The notes under the pieces: generated by a model
Database searches by the model: none
Told to the model about the DNA's origin: nothing
The model's input: the letters and a program-made list of their open reading frames with translations, nothing else
Source of the DNA: Pseudoflavonifractor sp. An184
GTDB taxonomy: Bacteria > Bacillota > Clostridia > Oscillospirales > Oscillospiraceae
Direction of reading: 5' to 3'
Length of the DNA stretch: 64,000 bases
NCBI RefSeq assembly: GCF_002160305.1
Contig: NZ_NFKI01000013.1
Coordinates: forward strand, 1 to 64,000
Part shown: positions 7,262 through 15,553 of the stretch, one piece after another
How positions within the stretch are numbered: the first letter of the stretch is position 1
Layout: each line of letters starts with the position of its first letter
Made by a program: the position numbers and the translations under genes

Positions 7262-7858
7262 TTTAAGCCTTCCCCCGGCGGATGAGAGGTGCTCCCCCTC
7301 CAAAAGCCTTCCCCCTGGGGGGAAGGTGGCTGGCCGAAGGCCAGACGGATGAGGGGGCAGGTTTTGCAACAATTTCATGTTACGCAGGGAGGATTTCGCC
7401 GCCTGCGGGCGGCGAGTTCCTTTGCCCATGGCGGCAAAGGAACCAAAACGCCACCGGGGACGCGGCCGATGGACTACGGCTCCGCCTAGGTCCATAGGAC
7501 CGCTTTCCCCGGACCCCATTACGGGGGTTATCCCTTTGGCTCGGTATTGAATTTCCGGCGCGCAAAAATGGAGTGGCTGTCCGCGATTCCTCCCGGCCCA
7601 CTAGGGCCTGGGTTTGCAAAAATTGCAGCTGCTGCGGTTCCACAACAGCGCCTGGCTCTGCCGAACCAATGCTCCCGGTTCATTTCCGCCGTAGGGGCGG
7701 GTCCCAGACCCGCCCGTCCCGGATGGTTTGTAATCTCTTCGTAGGGGCGGCCACATGGGGCCGCCCGGTTCTCCCCCGATGGACGGGAGGACCAAGCCCA
7801 TCGGGCCCTCCCCCTACCAGAGGGAAGGTGTCTGGTCAAAGACCAGACGGATGAGGGT
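7262..7858. repeat. Composite intergenic repeat region
   Basis: About 700 bp without a convincing gene between telA and the TPM gene. In order it holds a truncated and a full CTTCCCC/GGGGAAGG repeat (7265-7290, 7305-7357); a module with 'GATTTCGCCGCCTGCGGGCGG' type hairpin and GTTCCTTTGCC-ATG-GCGGCAAAGGAAC (about 7378-7442); 'GGACGCGGCCGATGGACTAC' and 'CATTACGGGG' modules (7451-7530); a module with 'CCGGCGCGCAAAA' and 'GGCCCACTAGGGCCTGGG' (7550-7680); two GTAGGGGCGG hairpins (7692-7775); and a final CTTCCC-type repeat with stem TCTGGTC-AAA-GACCAGA (7807-7858). The same module order recurs near 14.5 kb and 16.2 kb. Confidence 0.8.
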
Positions 7859-7935
7859 GCGCACCCGGACTGCGGTCCCCGCCCGGGATCAGCGAACTTT
7901 TTAGGGAAATGTCATACTTGAGAAATGGAGACGCC

Positions 7936-8997
7936 ATGAAAATTTTTCGAAAAACAGGGGTGGCCGTCCTGCTCACGGTGCTGATGATCGCCGCCGCCAT
8001 TGGAATCGGCCGGTGGCGGGGCGCCCAGGCGGAGGCTGTGCCGCCCCCCTCGTCGGAGCTGGACACCTCTCTGTCCGCCGGCACCTACCTGAACTGGATC
8101 AGCGACGGGGCGGATGTGCTCTCAGACGCCCAGGAGAACCAGATCGCCCTGTACAACGCCAACTGGGTGGAGCGGTACGACAGCCTCATCGCCGTGGCCA
8201 CGGTGTCCTCCCTCTCGGAGGACATCGGCGACTACGCCTATAACCTGGGGGTGGAGATCGAGCTGGCCTCCGCCGACGGCATCCTGGTAGTGAATGCGGA
8301 AAACGGGGACTGCTATCTGGCGGTGGGGCCGGACTACCCCATGACGGACAGCCAGGTGTCCTCCTATCTGGACCGGTACCTCTATGAGGACGCCATGGCC
8401 GGAAACTTTGGCGCGGGGGTGCTGAACCTCTTTGACGGAATCAACGAGTTCTACCTGGACAACTACGGTCTGGGCTATCTGGACAACAGCGGGAATCAGG
8501 TATACGGCGGACGCAGCGCCGGGGAGATGCTGGGCGCGGTGGTGGTCCTGCTGGTGATTCTGGTGGTGATTGCCAGCGTGCTGGACAGCATGCGCTATAC
8601 CTCCTACCGCCAGCGGTACTACGGCGTGCCCAATCCCCCCTATGTGTTCCGTCCCATCCTGTTCTGGCACGGCCCCGGCTGGGGCTGGTACCGGCGGCGT
8701 TGGCGGCGGCCCCCTCCGCCTCCCCCCAGAGGGCCTCGGGGCCCGGGCGGGCGGCCCGGCGGAGGCGGCTTCAACGGCTTCCAGGGGCCCGGCGGCTTCG
8801 GCGGCTCGGGAGGAAGCCGGGGCGGCGGATTTTCCGGCGGAGCCCGCGGCGGGGGCTTCTCCCGGGGCGGCGGGTTTGGAGGCGGCTTCGGCGGTTCCCG
8901 CGGGGGCGGCTTCGGCGGCGGCGCCCGCGGAGGAGGGTTCTCCCGGGGCGGCGGCTTCGGGGGAGGCTCCCGGGGCGGCGGATTTGGCCGCAGATAA
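7936..8997 (+). CDS. TPM-domain membrane protein with Gly/Arg-rich tail
   Basis: About 353 residues. A signal anchor lies at about 7-26 (GVAVLLTVLMIAAAIGIG), an extracytoplasmic TPM (YgcG/Psb32-type) domain at about 45-170 (YLNWISDGADVLSDAQENQI, DGILVVNAENGDCYLAVGPD), and a second membrane segment at about 200-222 (AVVVLLVILVVIASV). The last 100 residues are low-complexity Pro, Gly, Arg, Phe and Ser (GGGFSRGGGFGGG-type repeats). TPM proteins of this layout are often tied to membrane-protein turnover or envelope stress, but this one is not assigned. The ATG at 7936 is favoured over one nine codons upstream because of the purine-rich AAATGGAGA before it. Confidence 0.8.
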   Translation: MKIFRKTGVAVLLTVLMIAAAIGIGRWRGAQAEAVPPPSSELDTSLSAGTYLNWISDGADVLSDAQENQIALYNANWVERYDSLIAVATVSSLSEDIGDYAYNLGVEIELASADGILVVNAENGDCYLAVGPDYPMTDSQVSSYLDRYLYEDAMAGNFGAGVLNLFDGINEFYLDNYGLGYLDNSGNQVYGGRSAGEMLGAVVVLLVILVVIASVLDSMRYTSYRQRYYGVPNPPYVFRPILFWHGPGWGWYRRRWRRPPPPPPRGPRGPGGRPGGGGFNGFQGPGGFGGSGGSRGGGFSGGARGGGFSRGGGFGGGFGGSRGGGFGGGARGGGFSRGGGFGGGSRGGGFGRR

Positions 8998-9039
8998 CGC
9001 CCCGGAAGGCCGCTTCCTTATCACAGTACGCACAAGAAA

Positions 9040-9077
9040 CGGACCGTACCTGGAGTCAGGTGCGGTCCGCTTTTTTA
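9040..9077 (+). terminator. Rho-independent terminator after the TPM gene
   Basis: Inverted repeat CGGACCG...CGGTCCG followed by CTTTTTT. Confidence 0.8.
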
Positions 9078-9205
9078 TGTTTTGCAAATACAAAACGGAT
9101 ATACTGAAATATAAAATACGGTTTGGAGTGGAAATTCCGGACATACAGGGGGACGAGACCTCATATAGATAGGAGGAACAAACGAGTTTGGGAGTGTGAT
9201 CCAGG

Positions 9206-9874
9206 ATGAAGCAGACCGGGACGGACGTCAACCGCATGGTCCTCCACGGCCGGGCCGCCCACCCGCCCGCCTTTTCCCACCGCAACCATGAGGTGGAGTT
9301 TTTTTCCTTTCCCCTGGTGGTGGGCCGCCTGTCCGGGGCGGCCGATCAAGTGAATGTGATGGCTCCCCGCGCCCTGCTGGAGGGCTGCGGCTGGCTGGAG
9401 CGGGGGGAGGAGGTCACAGTCCGGGGAGAGGTGCGCACCTTCAACAACCGCTCCGGGGTGGGAAGCCGCCTGGTCATCAGCGTGTTCGCCAAGGAGCTGC
9501 TCCTGGAGGAGCGGGAGGACGAGAACCGTCTGCTGCTCTCCGGCACCCTGTGCAAGCCTCCCAGCCTGCGCTCCACCCCCCTGGGTCGGACCATCTGCGA
9601 CATGATTCTGGCGGTGAACCGCCGGTACGGCCGGGCCGACTACCTGCCCTGCATCGCCTGGGGCAGCCTGGCCCACCTGTGCGGAGAGATGGCGGTGGGC
9701 AGCTCTCTGGGCCTGGACGGCCGCCTGCAGAGCCGTACATACACCAAGAATCTGGGGGACCGGGTGGAGGAGCGCACCGCCTTTGAGGTGTCCATTATGA
9801 ACCTGCTCCCTCTGGAGGAGGTCCGGCTGGGCCGGGAGTTGCCCGTCCGTGGGGGGAGCAGAGGGGCCATATAG
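9206..9874 (+). CDS. Single-stranded DNA-binding-protein-like protein (two OB-type halves)
   Basis: A 222-residue protein. The N-terminal half reads like a degenerate SSB OB-fold (VNRMVLHGRAAHPPAFSHRN, then EEVTVRGEVRTFNNRSGVGS). The second half repeats the pattern with clearer SSB features (LLLSGTLCKPPSLRSTPLGR, ICDMILAVNRRYGRADYLPC, IAWGSLAHLC). It lacks the acidic C-terminal tip of housekeeping SSB, so it is likely an accessory ssDNA-binding protein. It is next to recJ, an ssDNA exonuclease, but a terminator and promoter separate the two genes. Start assignment rests on reading frame and length; no strong ribosome site is visible just upstream. Confidence 0.75.
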   Translation: MKQTGTDVNRMVLHGRAAHPPAFSHRNHEVEFFSFPLVVGRLSGAADQVNVMAPRALLEGCGWLERGEEVTVRGEVRTFNNRSGVGSRLVISVFAKELLLEEREDENRLLLSGTLCKPPSLRSTPLGRTICDMILAVNRRYGRADYLPCIAWGSLAHLCGEMAVGSSLGLDGRLQSRTYTKNLGDRVEERTAFEVSIMNLLPLEEVRLGRELPVRGGSRGAI

Positions 9875-9887
9875 CGCAAACGCCAGG

Positions 9888-9920
9888 GGGCGGCCGGACC
9901 AGGCCGCCCCTCTTTTTTTA
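9888..9920 (+). terminator. Rho-independent terminator after the SSB-like gene
   Basis: GGGGCGGCC...GGCCGCCCC hairpin followed by TCTTTTTTT. Confidence 0.85.
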
Positions 9921-9921
9921 C

Positions 9922-9951
9922 TTGTAACAATTCACCAAACTATGCTATAAT
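9922..9951 (+). promoter_or_regulatory. Sigma-A promoter of recJ
   Basis: TTGTAA (9922-9927), 18-nt spacer, TATAAT (9946-9951) with an extended -10 TGC directly before it. It lies 62 nt upstream of the recJ start. Confidence 0.75.
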
Positions 9952-10013
9952 ATTTTTTGATACTGCCGTAATATACCTGTTGGTCCCACACAGGCGGAAG
10001 GAGGTGACCGGCC

Positions 10014-12080
10014 ATGCGGTATAAGCAGTGGAAAATCGCCCATCCCTCCCCGGAGGGGCGGGCCCAGCTGGAGCGGGCCGGCATTCCCTCCCTTCTGGCC
10101 TGCGTCCTGTCCGCCCGGGGCGTGACAGAGCCGGAGCAGGCATGGAAGCTGCTCACCCCCGGGGAAGAGCCGCTGCTGGACCCCATGCTGCTCAAGGACA
10201 TGGACAGGGCGGTCCTCCGGGTCACCCGGGCCCTGAAGCGGGGGGAGACCATTGCGGTCTATGGGGACTACGACGTGGACGGCATTACGGCCACCTGTCT
10301 GCTCACCGACTGCCTCACCCGGCTGGGGGGGCGGGTGCGCTCCTACATCCCCGACCGGCTGGAGGAGGGCTACGGCCTCAATCAGGAGGCCGTCCTCCAC
10401 CTGGCCCGGCAGGGGGTCACGCTGATCATCACGGTGGACTGCGGCATCACCGCCGCCCGGGAGGTGGAGTTTGCCCGGGAGCTGGGGATTGACGTGGTCA
10501 TCACCGACCACCATGAGTGCAAGCAGGCCATCCCGGAGGCTGCGGCGGTGGTGGACCCCCACCGCCCCGACTGTCCCTACCCCTTCAAGGGGCTGGCCGG
10601 CGTGGGGGTGGCCCTGAAGCTGGCCATGGCGGCGGCGGGACCGGACCGGGCCGGCCTGGTGTTCCGGGAGTACGCCGATCTGGCGGCGGTGGGCACCGTG
10701 GCCGACGTGATGCCCATGACGGGGGAGAACCGGACCATTGTCCAGACCGGGTTGGCCGCCCTGGCCCACCCCAGGCGGGTGGGGCTGGCCCAGCTGATGG
10801 AGGAGGCCGGCCTGGGGGACAAGCCGGTGACCTCGGTGTCCATCGGCTACACCCTGGCCCCCCGGATCAACGCGGCGGGGCGGATGGGGCAGGCCGATCT
10901 GGCCGCCGAGCTCCTCCTCACCCGGGACCCGGGCCGCGCGGCCGCTCTGGCCCAGGAGCTGTGCGCCCTGAACCGGGAGCGGCAGACCATTGAGTGCGAG
11001 ATTTTCCAGGAGTGCGTTCAGCGGCTGGAGCGCCGGCCCCAGTCGGGCGTCATCCTTTTGGCGGACGAGCATTGGCACCAGGGTGTGGTGGGCATTGTGG
11101 CCTCCCGCCTGACGGAGAAGTACTCCTGCCCGGTCTTTATGGTCTGCCTGGACCAGGGAATGGGCAAGGGCTCCTGCCGGTCCTGGGGCGGGGTCAACCT
11201 GTTTCACCTGCTGACCCAGTGCCAGGACCTGCTGGAGGGCTTCGGGGGCCACGCCATGGCCGCCGGCTTCACCGTCCGGGAGGAAAACATCCCCGCCCTG
11301 GAGCGCCGCCTGCGCCAGCTGGTGCTGGAGGAGCAGGCGGGAGAGGAGCTGCCCTCCCTGCTGGACATCGACGCGGCGGTCCTGCCCCAGGAGCTCACCG
11401 TGGAGGCGGTGGAGGCCCTGGACGCCCTGGAGCCCTGCGGGGCGGGCAATCCCAGGCCGGTGCTGGTACTCACCGGGGCCCATGTGATCAGCGCCGCCCA
11501 GGTGGGCCGGGGGCGGCATTTGAAGCTGCGGCTGGAGGGGCGGGGCGTCCCGTTGGACGCCATCTTCTTCTCGGTGGATGGGAGCGAGCTGGGGCTGACC
11601 CCCGGCTGCCGGGTGGACGTGGCCTTCTATCCCCAGATCAACGACTTCCGCGGGGTGCGCTCGGTCCAGCTCCAGGTGGTGGACCTGCGCCACGCCATGA
11701 CCCGGGCCCAGCTGGAGCAGTCCATCTATGAGAAGTACCGCCAGGGGGAACCCCTCTCCCCCCAGGAGGCCCAGTCCCTGCTGCCCACCCGGGCGGAATT
11801 TGTCTGCCTGTGGCGCTATCTGGAGCGCCAGTGCGCCGGGCAGACTTTTCTGGAGGACACCCTGGCCCGCATCGCCCAAAAATCCGCCCGCTCCGGCGGC
11901 CAGAGCGAGCGGCCCAACCACACCCTGGTGTGTCTGGAGGTCATGGAGGAGCGGGGGCTCATCTCCCTGGAGCGCCAGTCCGGGCGGGTGCAGATCACCC
12001 TCCACCGTTTGGAGCACAAGGTGGATTTGAACGCCTCCGCCATTCTGCGCCGCCTGCGGGAGGCTACGCAGGAAACATAG
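10014..12080 (+). CDS. recJ: Single-stranded-DNA-specific exonuclease RecJ
   Basis: A 688-residue 5'-3' ssDNA exonuclease of recombination and repair. The DHH domain shows VYGDYDVDGITATC near residue 82, VDCGITAA, and ITDHHECKQAIPEAAAVVDP near 165. The DHHA1 domain has GGHAMAAGFTV near 410. An OB-type domain and a C-terminal extension follow (LWRYLERQCAGQTFLEDTLA). The length is between that of E. coli RecJ (577) and B. subtilis RecJ (786). A perfect AAGGAGGTGA ribosome site precedes the ATG. recJ followed by relA/spoT, dtd and an MBL hydrolase is a common clostridial gene order. Confidence 0.96.
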   Translation: MRYKQWKIAHPSPEGRAQLERAGIPSLLACVLSARGVTEPEQAWKLLTPGEEPLLDPMLLKDMDRAVLRVTRALKRGETIAVYGDYDVDGITATCLLTDCLTRLGGRVRSYIPDRLEEGYGLNQEAVLHLARQGVTLIITVDCGITAAREVEFARELGIDVVITDHHECKQAIPEAAAVVDPHRPDCPYPFKGLAGVGVALKLAMAAAGPDRAGLVFREYADLAAVGTVADVMPMTGENRTIVQTGLAALAHPRRVGLAQLMEEAGLGDKPVTSVSIGYTLAPRINAAGRMGQADLAAELLLTRDPGRAAALAQELCALNRERQTIECEIFQECVQRLERRPQSGVILLADEHWHQGVVGIVASRLTEKYSCPVFMVCLDQGMGKGSCRSWGGVNLFHLLTQCQDLLEGFGGHAMAAGFTVREENIPALERRLRQLVLEEQAGEELPSLLDIDAAVLPQELTVEAVEALDALEPCGAGNPRPVLVLTGAHVISAAQVGRGRHLKLRLEGRGVPLDAIFFSVDGSELGLTPGCRVDVAFYPQINDFRGVRSVQLQVVDLRHAMTRAQLEQSIYEKYRQGEPLSPQEAQSLLPTRAEFVCLWRYLERQCAGQTFLEDTLARIAQKSARSGGQSERPNHTLVCLEVMEERGLISLERQSGRVQITLHRLEHKVDLNASAILRRLREATQET

Positions 12081-12125
12081 CATTTAGCCGCCGGCGGCGG
12101 CTGAATTTAAGAAAAAGGTGATCGT

Positions 12126-14366
12126 ATGGACCCAATTTTGGAACGCTATCAGGCTTTGGAGGACAAGGTGGCCTCCTATACTCCGAATCTGGACACCAAG
12201 CGCCTGTATGAGGCCTTTACCTATGCGGATACCGAGCACCACGGCCAGCTGCGCAAGAGCGGCGAGCCCTATATCATCCACCCCCTGGCGGTAGCCGACA
12301 TTGTGGCCGACCTGGGCCTGGATGTGGACTCGGTGATTGCCGCCCTGCTCCACGACTGCATTGAGGACACCGGCGCCACCCACGAGGAGATCGCCAAGAA
12401 GTTCGGAACCTCGGTGGCCGATCTGGTGGAGGGCGTCACCAAGCTGACCCGGGTGCAGTACGTCTCCAAGGAAGAGGAGCAGATGGAGAATTTACGGAAG
12501 ATGCTCATGGCCATGGCCCATGACATCCGGGTGATCCTCATTAAAATCTGCGACCGGCTCCACAACATGCGCACCATGGAGTACCAGTCCCCCAAGAAAC
12601 AGCGGGAGAAGAGCCTGGAGACCATGGAGATCTACGCCCCTCTGGCCCACCGCTTGGGCATGCAGAAGCTGAAGTGGGAGCTGGAGGACCTGTCCCTGCG
12701 CTACCTGGACCCGGTGGGGTACAAGGAGATCGAGGACGAGATGGCCAAGCGCTCCGCCGCCCACGAGGAGTTTTTGGCCTCCATCCAGCTGCGCATCCAG
12801 CAGCGCATGGAGCAGGAGGGCATCCGCTGCAAGGTCTATGGGCGGGTGAAGCACACCTACTCCATCTACCGCAAAATGTTTACTCAAAACAAGACGCTGG
12901 ACGAGATTTTTGACCTGTATGCCTTCCGGGTGATTGTGGACGACATCCCCGAGTGCTATAACGTCCTGGGCTGCATTCACGACATGTTCAAGCCGGTGCT
13001 GGGCCGCTTCAAGGACTATATCGGCACCCCCAAGCCCAATATGTACCAGTCCCTCCACACCACCGTCATCGGCCGGGAGGGCATCCCCTTTGAGGTGCAG
13101 ATCCGCACCTGGGAGATGCACCAGACGGCGGAGTACGGCATTGCCGCCCACTGGAAGTACAAGCAGGGGATGGCCAATAAGAAGCTGGGCAGCGAGGGGG
13201 ACTTCGAGTGGGTGCGCAAGCTGCTGGAGAGCCAGCAGGACACCGACGCGGAGGAGTTCGTCCGCACCCTGAAGGTGGACATGTTCTCCGACGAGGTGTT
13301 TGTGTTCACCCCCAACGGGGATGTGAAGAGCCTGCCCGCCGGGGCCACTCCCATCGACTTCGCCTATAATATCCACTCGGCCATCGGCAACAGCATGGTG
13401 GGCGCCCGGGTGAACGGCCGGATGGTCCCCTATGACACCCAGCTGAAAAACGGCGACATTGTGGAGGTGCTCACCTCCAAGTCCGCCAAGGGACCCAGCC
13501 GGGACTGGCTGAAGATCGCCAAGAGCAACGAGGCCCGGAACAAGATCCGCCAGTGGTTCAAGCGGGAGCGCCGGGAGGAGAACATCGCCACCGGCCGGGC
13601 TCTGTTTGAGTCCGAGCTGAAACACGCCAAGATCCCCCTCTCCGCCATCACGGCGGAGGACGTGCTGCCCAACATCCTTCGGAAGGTGCGCTTCGGCACC
13701 CTGGATGAGCTGTACGCCTCCATCGGCTACGGGGGCACCACCGCCGTCAAGAGCGTGGCCCGGATCAAGGACGAGCTGCTGCGCCTGGGCCGCCTGAAGG
13801 CGGAGAAGGCGGCCGCCGCCGCCCGCACCACCGCCGAGAGCGTCATCGTCCCCGGCTCCACCGCCCAGGTGGACCCTCTGCAGCTGAAGGGCTCCAACAA
13901 GCACTCCGACTCGGGCATCATCGTGGAGGGGCTGGGCAACTGTCTGGTGAAATTCGCCAAGTGCTGCACCCCCGTCCCCGGCGATCCGGTGGTGGGCTTC
14001 ATCACCCGGGGCTACGGCGTGTCCGTCCACCGGGCCGACTGCCCCAACGCCGACCCGGACCGGCGCAAGCCGGAGGAGGCCTCCCGCTGGGTGCGGGTGG
14101 CCTGGGTGAGCAGCCCCCTGCCCAACTACAAGACCTCCCTGGAGCTGTCCTCCAAGGACCGGGACGGCCTGACCCTGGACGTGGCCATGGCCCTGTCCGC
14201 CGCCAAGGTGAAGGTGACCGCCCTGTCCGCCCGCTCCCAGCCCGACGGCCACGCCATCGTCCGCATCGAGGTGGAGGTCAAGGACAAGGACGAGCTGGCC
14301 GGCGTCATCAATAAGCTTAACAATATCCAGGGCGTCTACCATGTGGCGCGGGTGTCAGGGAAATAA
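12126..14366 (+). CDS. relA: Bifunctional (p)ppGpp synthetase/hydrolase RelA/SpoT
   Basis: A 746-residue Rel enzyme that makes and degrades the stringent-response alarmone. The HD hydrolase domain has YIIHPLAVADIVADL and the metal motif LLHDCIEDTG (about residues 55-85). The synthetase domain has RVKHTYSIYRKM, FRVIVDD, and VLGRFKDYIGTPKPNMYQSL; the RxKD type motif (RFKD) marks a bifunctional enzyme rather than a synthetase-only RelA. A TGS domain (DEVFVFTPNGDVKSLPAGAT) and a C-terminal ACT domain follow. AAAAAGGTGAT precedes the ATG. It lies 45 nt after recJ and is likely read through from it. Confidence 0.97.
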   Translation: MDPILERYQALEDKVASYTPNLDTKRLYEAFTYADTEHHGQLRKSGEPYIIHPLAVADIVADLGLDVDSVIAALLHDCIEDTGATHEEIAKKFGTSVADLVEGVTKLTRVQYVSKEEEQMENLRKMLMAMAHDIRVILIKICDRLHNMRTMEYQSPKKQREKSLETMEIYAPLAHRLGMQKLKWELEDLSLRYLDPVGYKEIEDEMAKRSAAHEEFLASIQLRIQQRMEQEGIRCKVYGRVKHTYSIYRKMFTQNKTLDEIFDLYAFRVIVDDIPECYNVLGCIHDMFKPVLGRFKDYIGTPKPNMYQSLHTTVIGREGIPFEVQIRTWEMHQTAEYGIAAHWKYKQGMANKKLGSEGDFEWVRKLLESQQDTDAEEFVRTLKVDMFSDEVFVFTPNGDVKSLPAGATPIDFAYNIHSAIGNSMVGARVNGRMVPYDTQLKNGDIVEVLTSKSAKGPSRDWLKIAKSNEARNKIRQWFKRERREENIATGRALFESELKHAKIPLSAITAEDVLPNILRKVRFGTLDELYASIGYGGTTAVKSVARIKDELLRLGRLKAEKAAAAARTTAESVIVPGSTAQVDPLQLKGSNKHSDSGIIVEGLGNCLVKFAKCCTPVPGDPVVGFITRGYGVSVHRADCPNADPDRRKPEEASRWVRVAWVSSPLPNYKTSLELSSKDRDGLTLDVAMALSAAKVKVTALSARSQPDGHAIVRIEVEVKDKDELAGVINKLNNIQGVYHVARVSGK

Positions 14367-14369
14367 TGG

Positions 14370-14985
14370 ATTTTGCAGGGGGATTTCGCCGCCCCCCCTT
14401 TTAGCCTTCCCCTCGGGGGCCGACTCCCCTTGTCAAGGGGAGATGGCCGAAGGCCAGAGGGGATAGGGAAAGGTGCCCCCGAAGGGGGCGGATGAGGGGG
14501 CAGGTTTCGGATTTCCTTTTGTGGGGCGCGCCGTTTTGCAGGGTTTCGCCCTGCGGGGCGAGTGACTTTCTGGACGGCCAGAAAGTCACCAATGGCCCAG
14601 GCCACCCTCTCTTGCCCCTTTGGGGCAATTCACCTTGAGAACCGCTAGGGGGCGGGCGCAATCGGCGGTTCGGCAAAGCCTCCCGCCTCCATGCCGCCCG
14701 TCCCCTAGAACCCCCATTACGGGGGGTACCCCTTGGGGTGGGCAAAGCATTCCCGGCGCACAAAATCTGAGTGGCCTCCGCGATTTATTCCGGGCCACTG
14801 GGCCCTGGGTTTGCAAAAATTGCCGCTGTTGCGGTTTACCGCCTGCGCCTGGCTTTGCCGAGCCATCGCTCCTGGTGTGAATTCGGACGGGAGGCCCAAG
14901 GGCCTCCCCTACCCAGATTAAGAATCGTTTTTGGAAAGCCGTAGGGGAGGGGCTTGCCCCTCCCGCCGCCGTGACGGTGAAATTC
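14370..14985. repeat. Composite intergenic repeat region between relA and dtd
   Basis: About 620 bp with no gene. It holds a nested CTTCCCC/CTCCCC repeat (14402-14501), in which one hairpin repeat is inserted in another; a 'TTTTGCAGGGTTTCGCCCTG' module with the stem GTGACTTTCT-ggacggcc-AGAAAGTCAC (14534-14590); a variable middle; a 'CATTACGGGG' block (14714-14726); and the 'CCGGCGCACAAAATCTGAGTGG ... GGGCCACTGGGCCCTGGG' block (14749-14815) ending in Gly/Pro-codon-like low-complexity DNA and a GTAGGGG hairpin near 14940. The order of modules matches 7378-7740 and 16170-16510. Confidence 0.8.
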
Positions 14986-15013
14986 TCACAAGAATCTAAA
15001 AGGTTGTGAAACA

Positions 15014-15448
15014 ATGCGTGCAGTAGTCACAAGAGTATCCTCCGCCTCCGTCTCCATTGACGGCAATACGGTGGGGGCCATTGAAAAGGGATACCTGGTC
15101 CTGCTGGGGGTGGGCCCCAGCGACACCGAGGCCGTGGCCGACAAGCTGGCGGAGAAGATCTGCAATCTCCGGGTGTTTGAGGATGAGAACGGCAAGATGA
15201 ACCTGAATCTGGAACAGGTGGGGGGCTCCCTTCTGGTGGTGTCCCAGTTCACCCTGTACGCCGACACCTCCTCTCGCCGCCCGGGGTTCACCGGGGCCGC
15301 CAAGCCCGATCTGGCCGTCCCCCTGTACGAGCGCTTTATGGAGACCTGCCGCGCCCGGGGCTTCCAGGTGGAGCACGGGGAGTTCGGCGCGGACATGCAG
15401 GTGGCCTCGGTGAACGACGGACCGGTCACCATCCTATTTGAGTTATGA
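15014..15448 (+). CDS. dtd: D-aminoacyl-tRNA deacylase
   Basis: A 144-residue Dtd, which removes D-amino acids (and glycine from tRNA-Ala) mischarged to tRNA. The two signature motifs are present: [11 protein letters not shown] (about residues 77-87) and the C-terminal [12 protein letters not shown] carrying the Gly-Pro pair that excludes L-amino acids. [11 protein letters not shown] is also typical. Length is normal for the family. It is followed by an MBL hydrolase, a gene neighbour seen widely in clostridia. Confidence 0.95.
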   Translation: MRAVVTRVSSASVSIDGNTVGAIEKGYLVLLGVGPSDTEAVADKLAEKICNLRVFEDENGKMNLNLEQVGGSLLVVSQFTLYADTSSRRPGFTGAAKPDLAVPLYERFMETCRARGFQVEHGEFGADMQVASVNDGPVTILFEL

Positions 15449-15531
15449 GATAGGAGTGAGGAGATAGGAGATATTCCCATCTCGCCGGATAACGCGTTTA
15501 TCTCCTATCTCCTATCTCATCACTCCTATCT
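15447..15531. repeat. ATAGGAG inverted repeat starting at the dtd stop codon
   Basis: The left arm GAGATAGGAGTGAGGAGATA begins inside the dtd TGA stop. The right arm (15500-15531) is ATCTCCTATCTCCTATCTC followed by ATCACTCCTATCT. Each arm is built from tandem ATAGGAG/CTCCTAT units. A second copy lies at 33049-33163, also starting inside a TGA stop codon. Confidence 0.8.
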
Positions 15532-15553
15532 AAAAACACGGGGGTAGATTTTT

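Noticed and set aside
7262-7858. CRISPR array
   Set aside because: The repeats are not regularly spaced, have different internal parts and no spacers of constant length; no cas genes are in the window.
9081-9120. Promoter for the SSB-like gene
   Set aside because: TATACT and TTTGCA are present but only 13 nt apart; no combination with acceptable spacing was found.
9945-12083. A 712-codon open frame on the minus strand opposite recJ
   Set aside because: Antisense shadow of recJ; Gly/Pro/Gln/Leu-biased sequence and no family features. The same applies to the long frames opposite relA (12492-14342), the amylase (20481-22532) and ppk1 (42557-44725).
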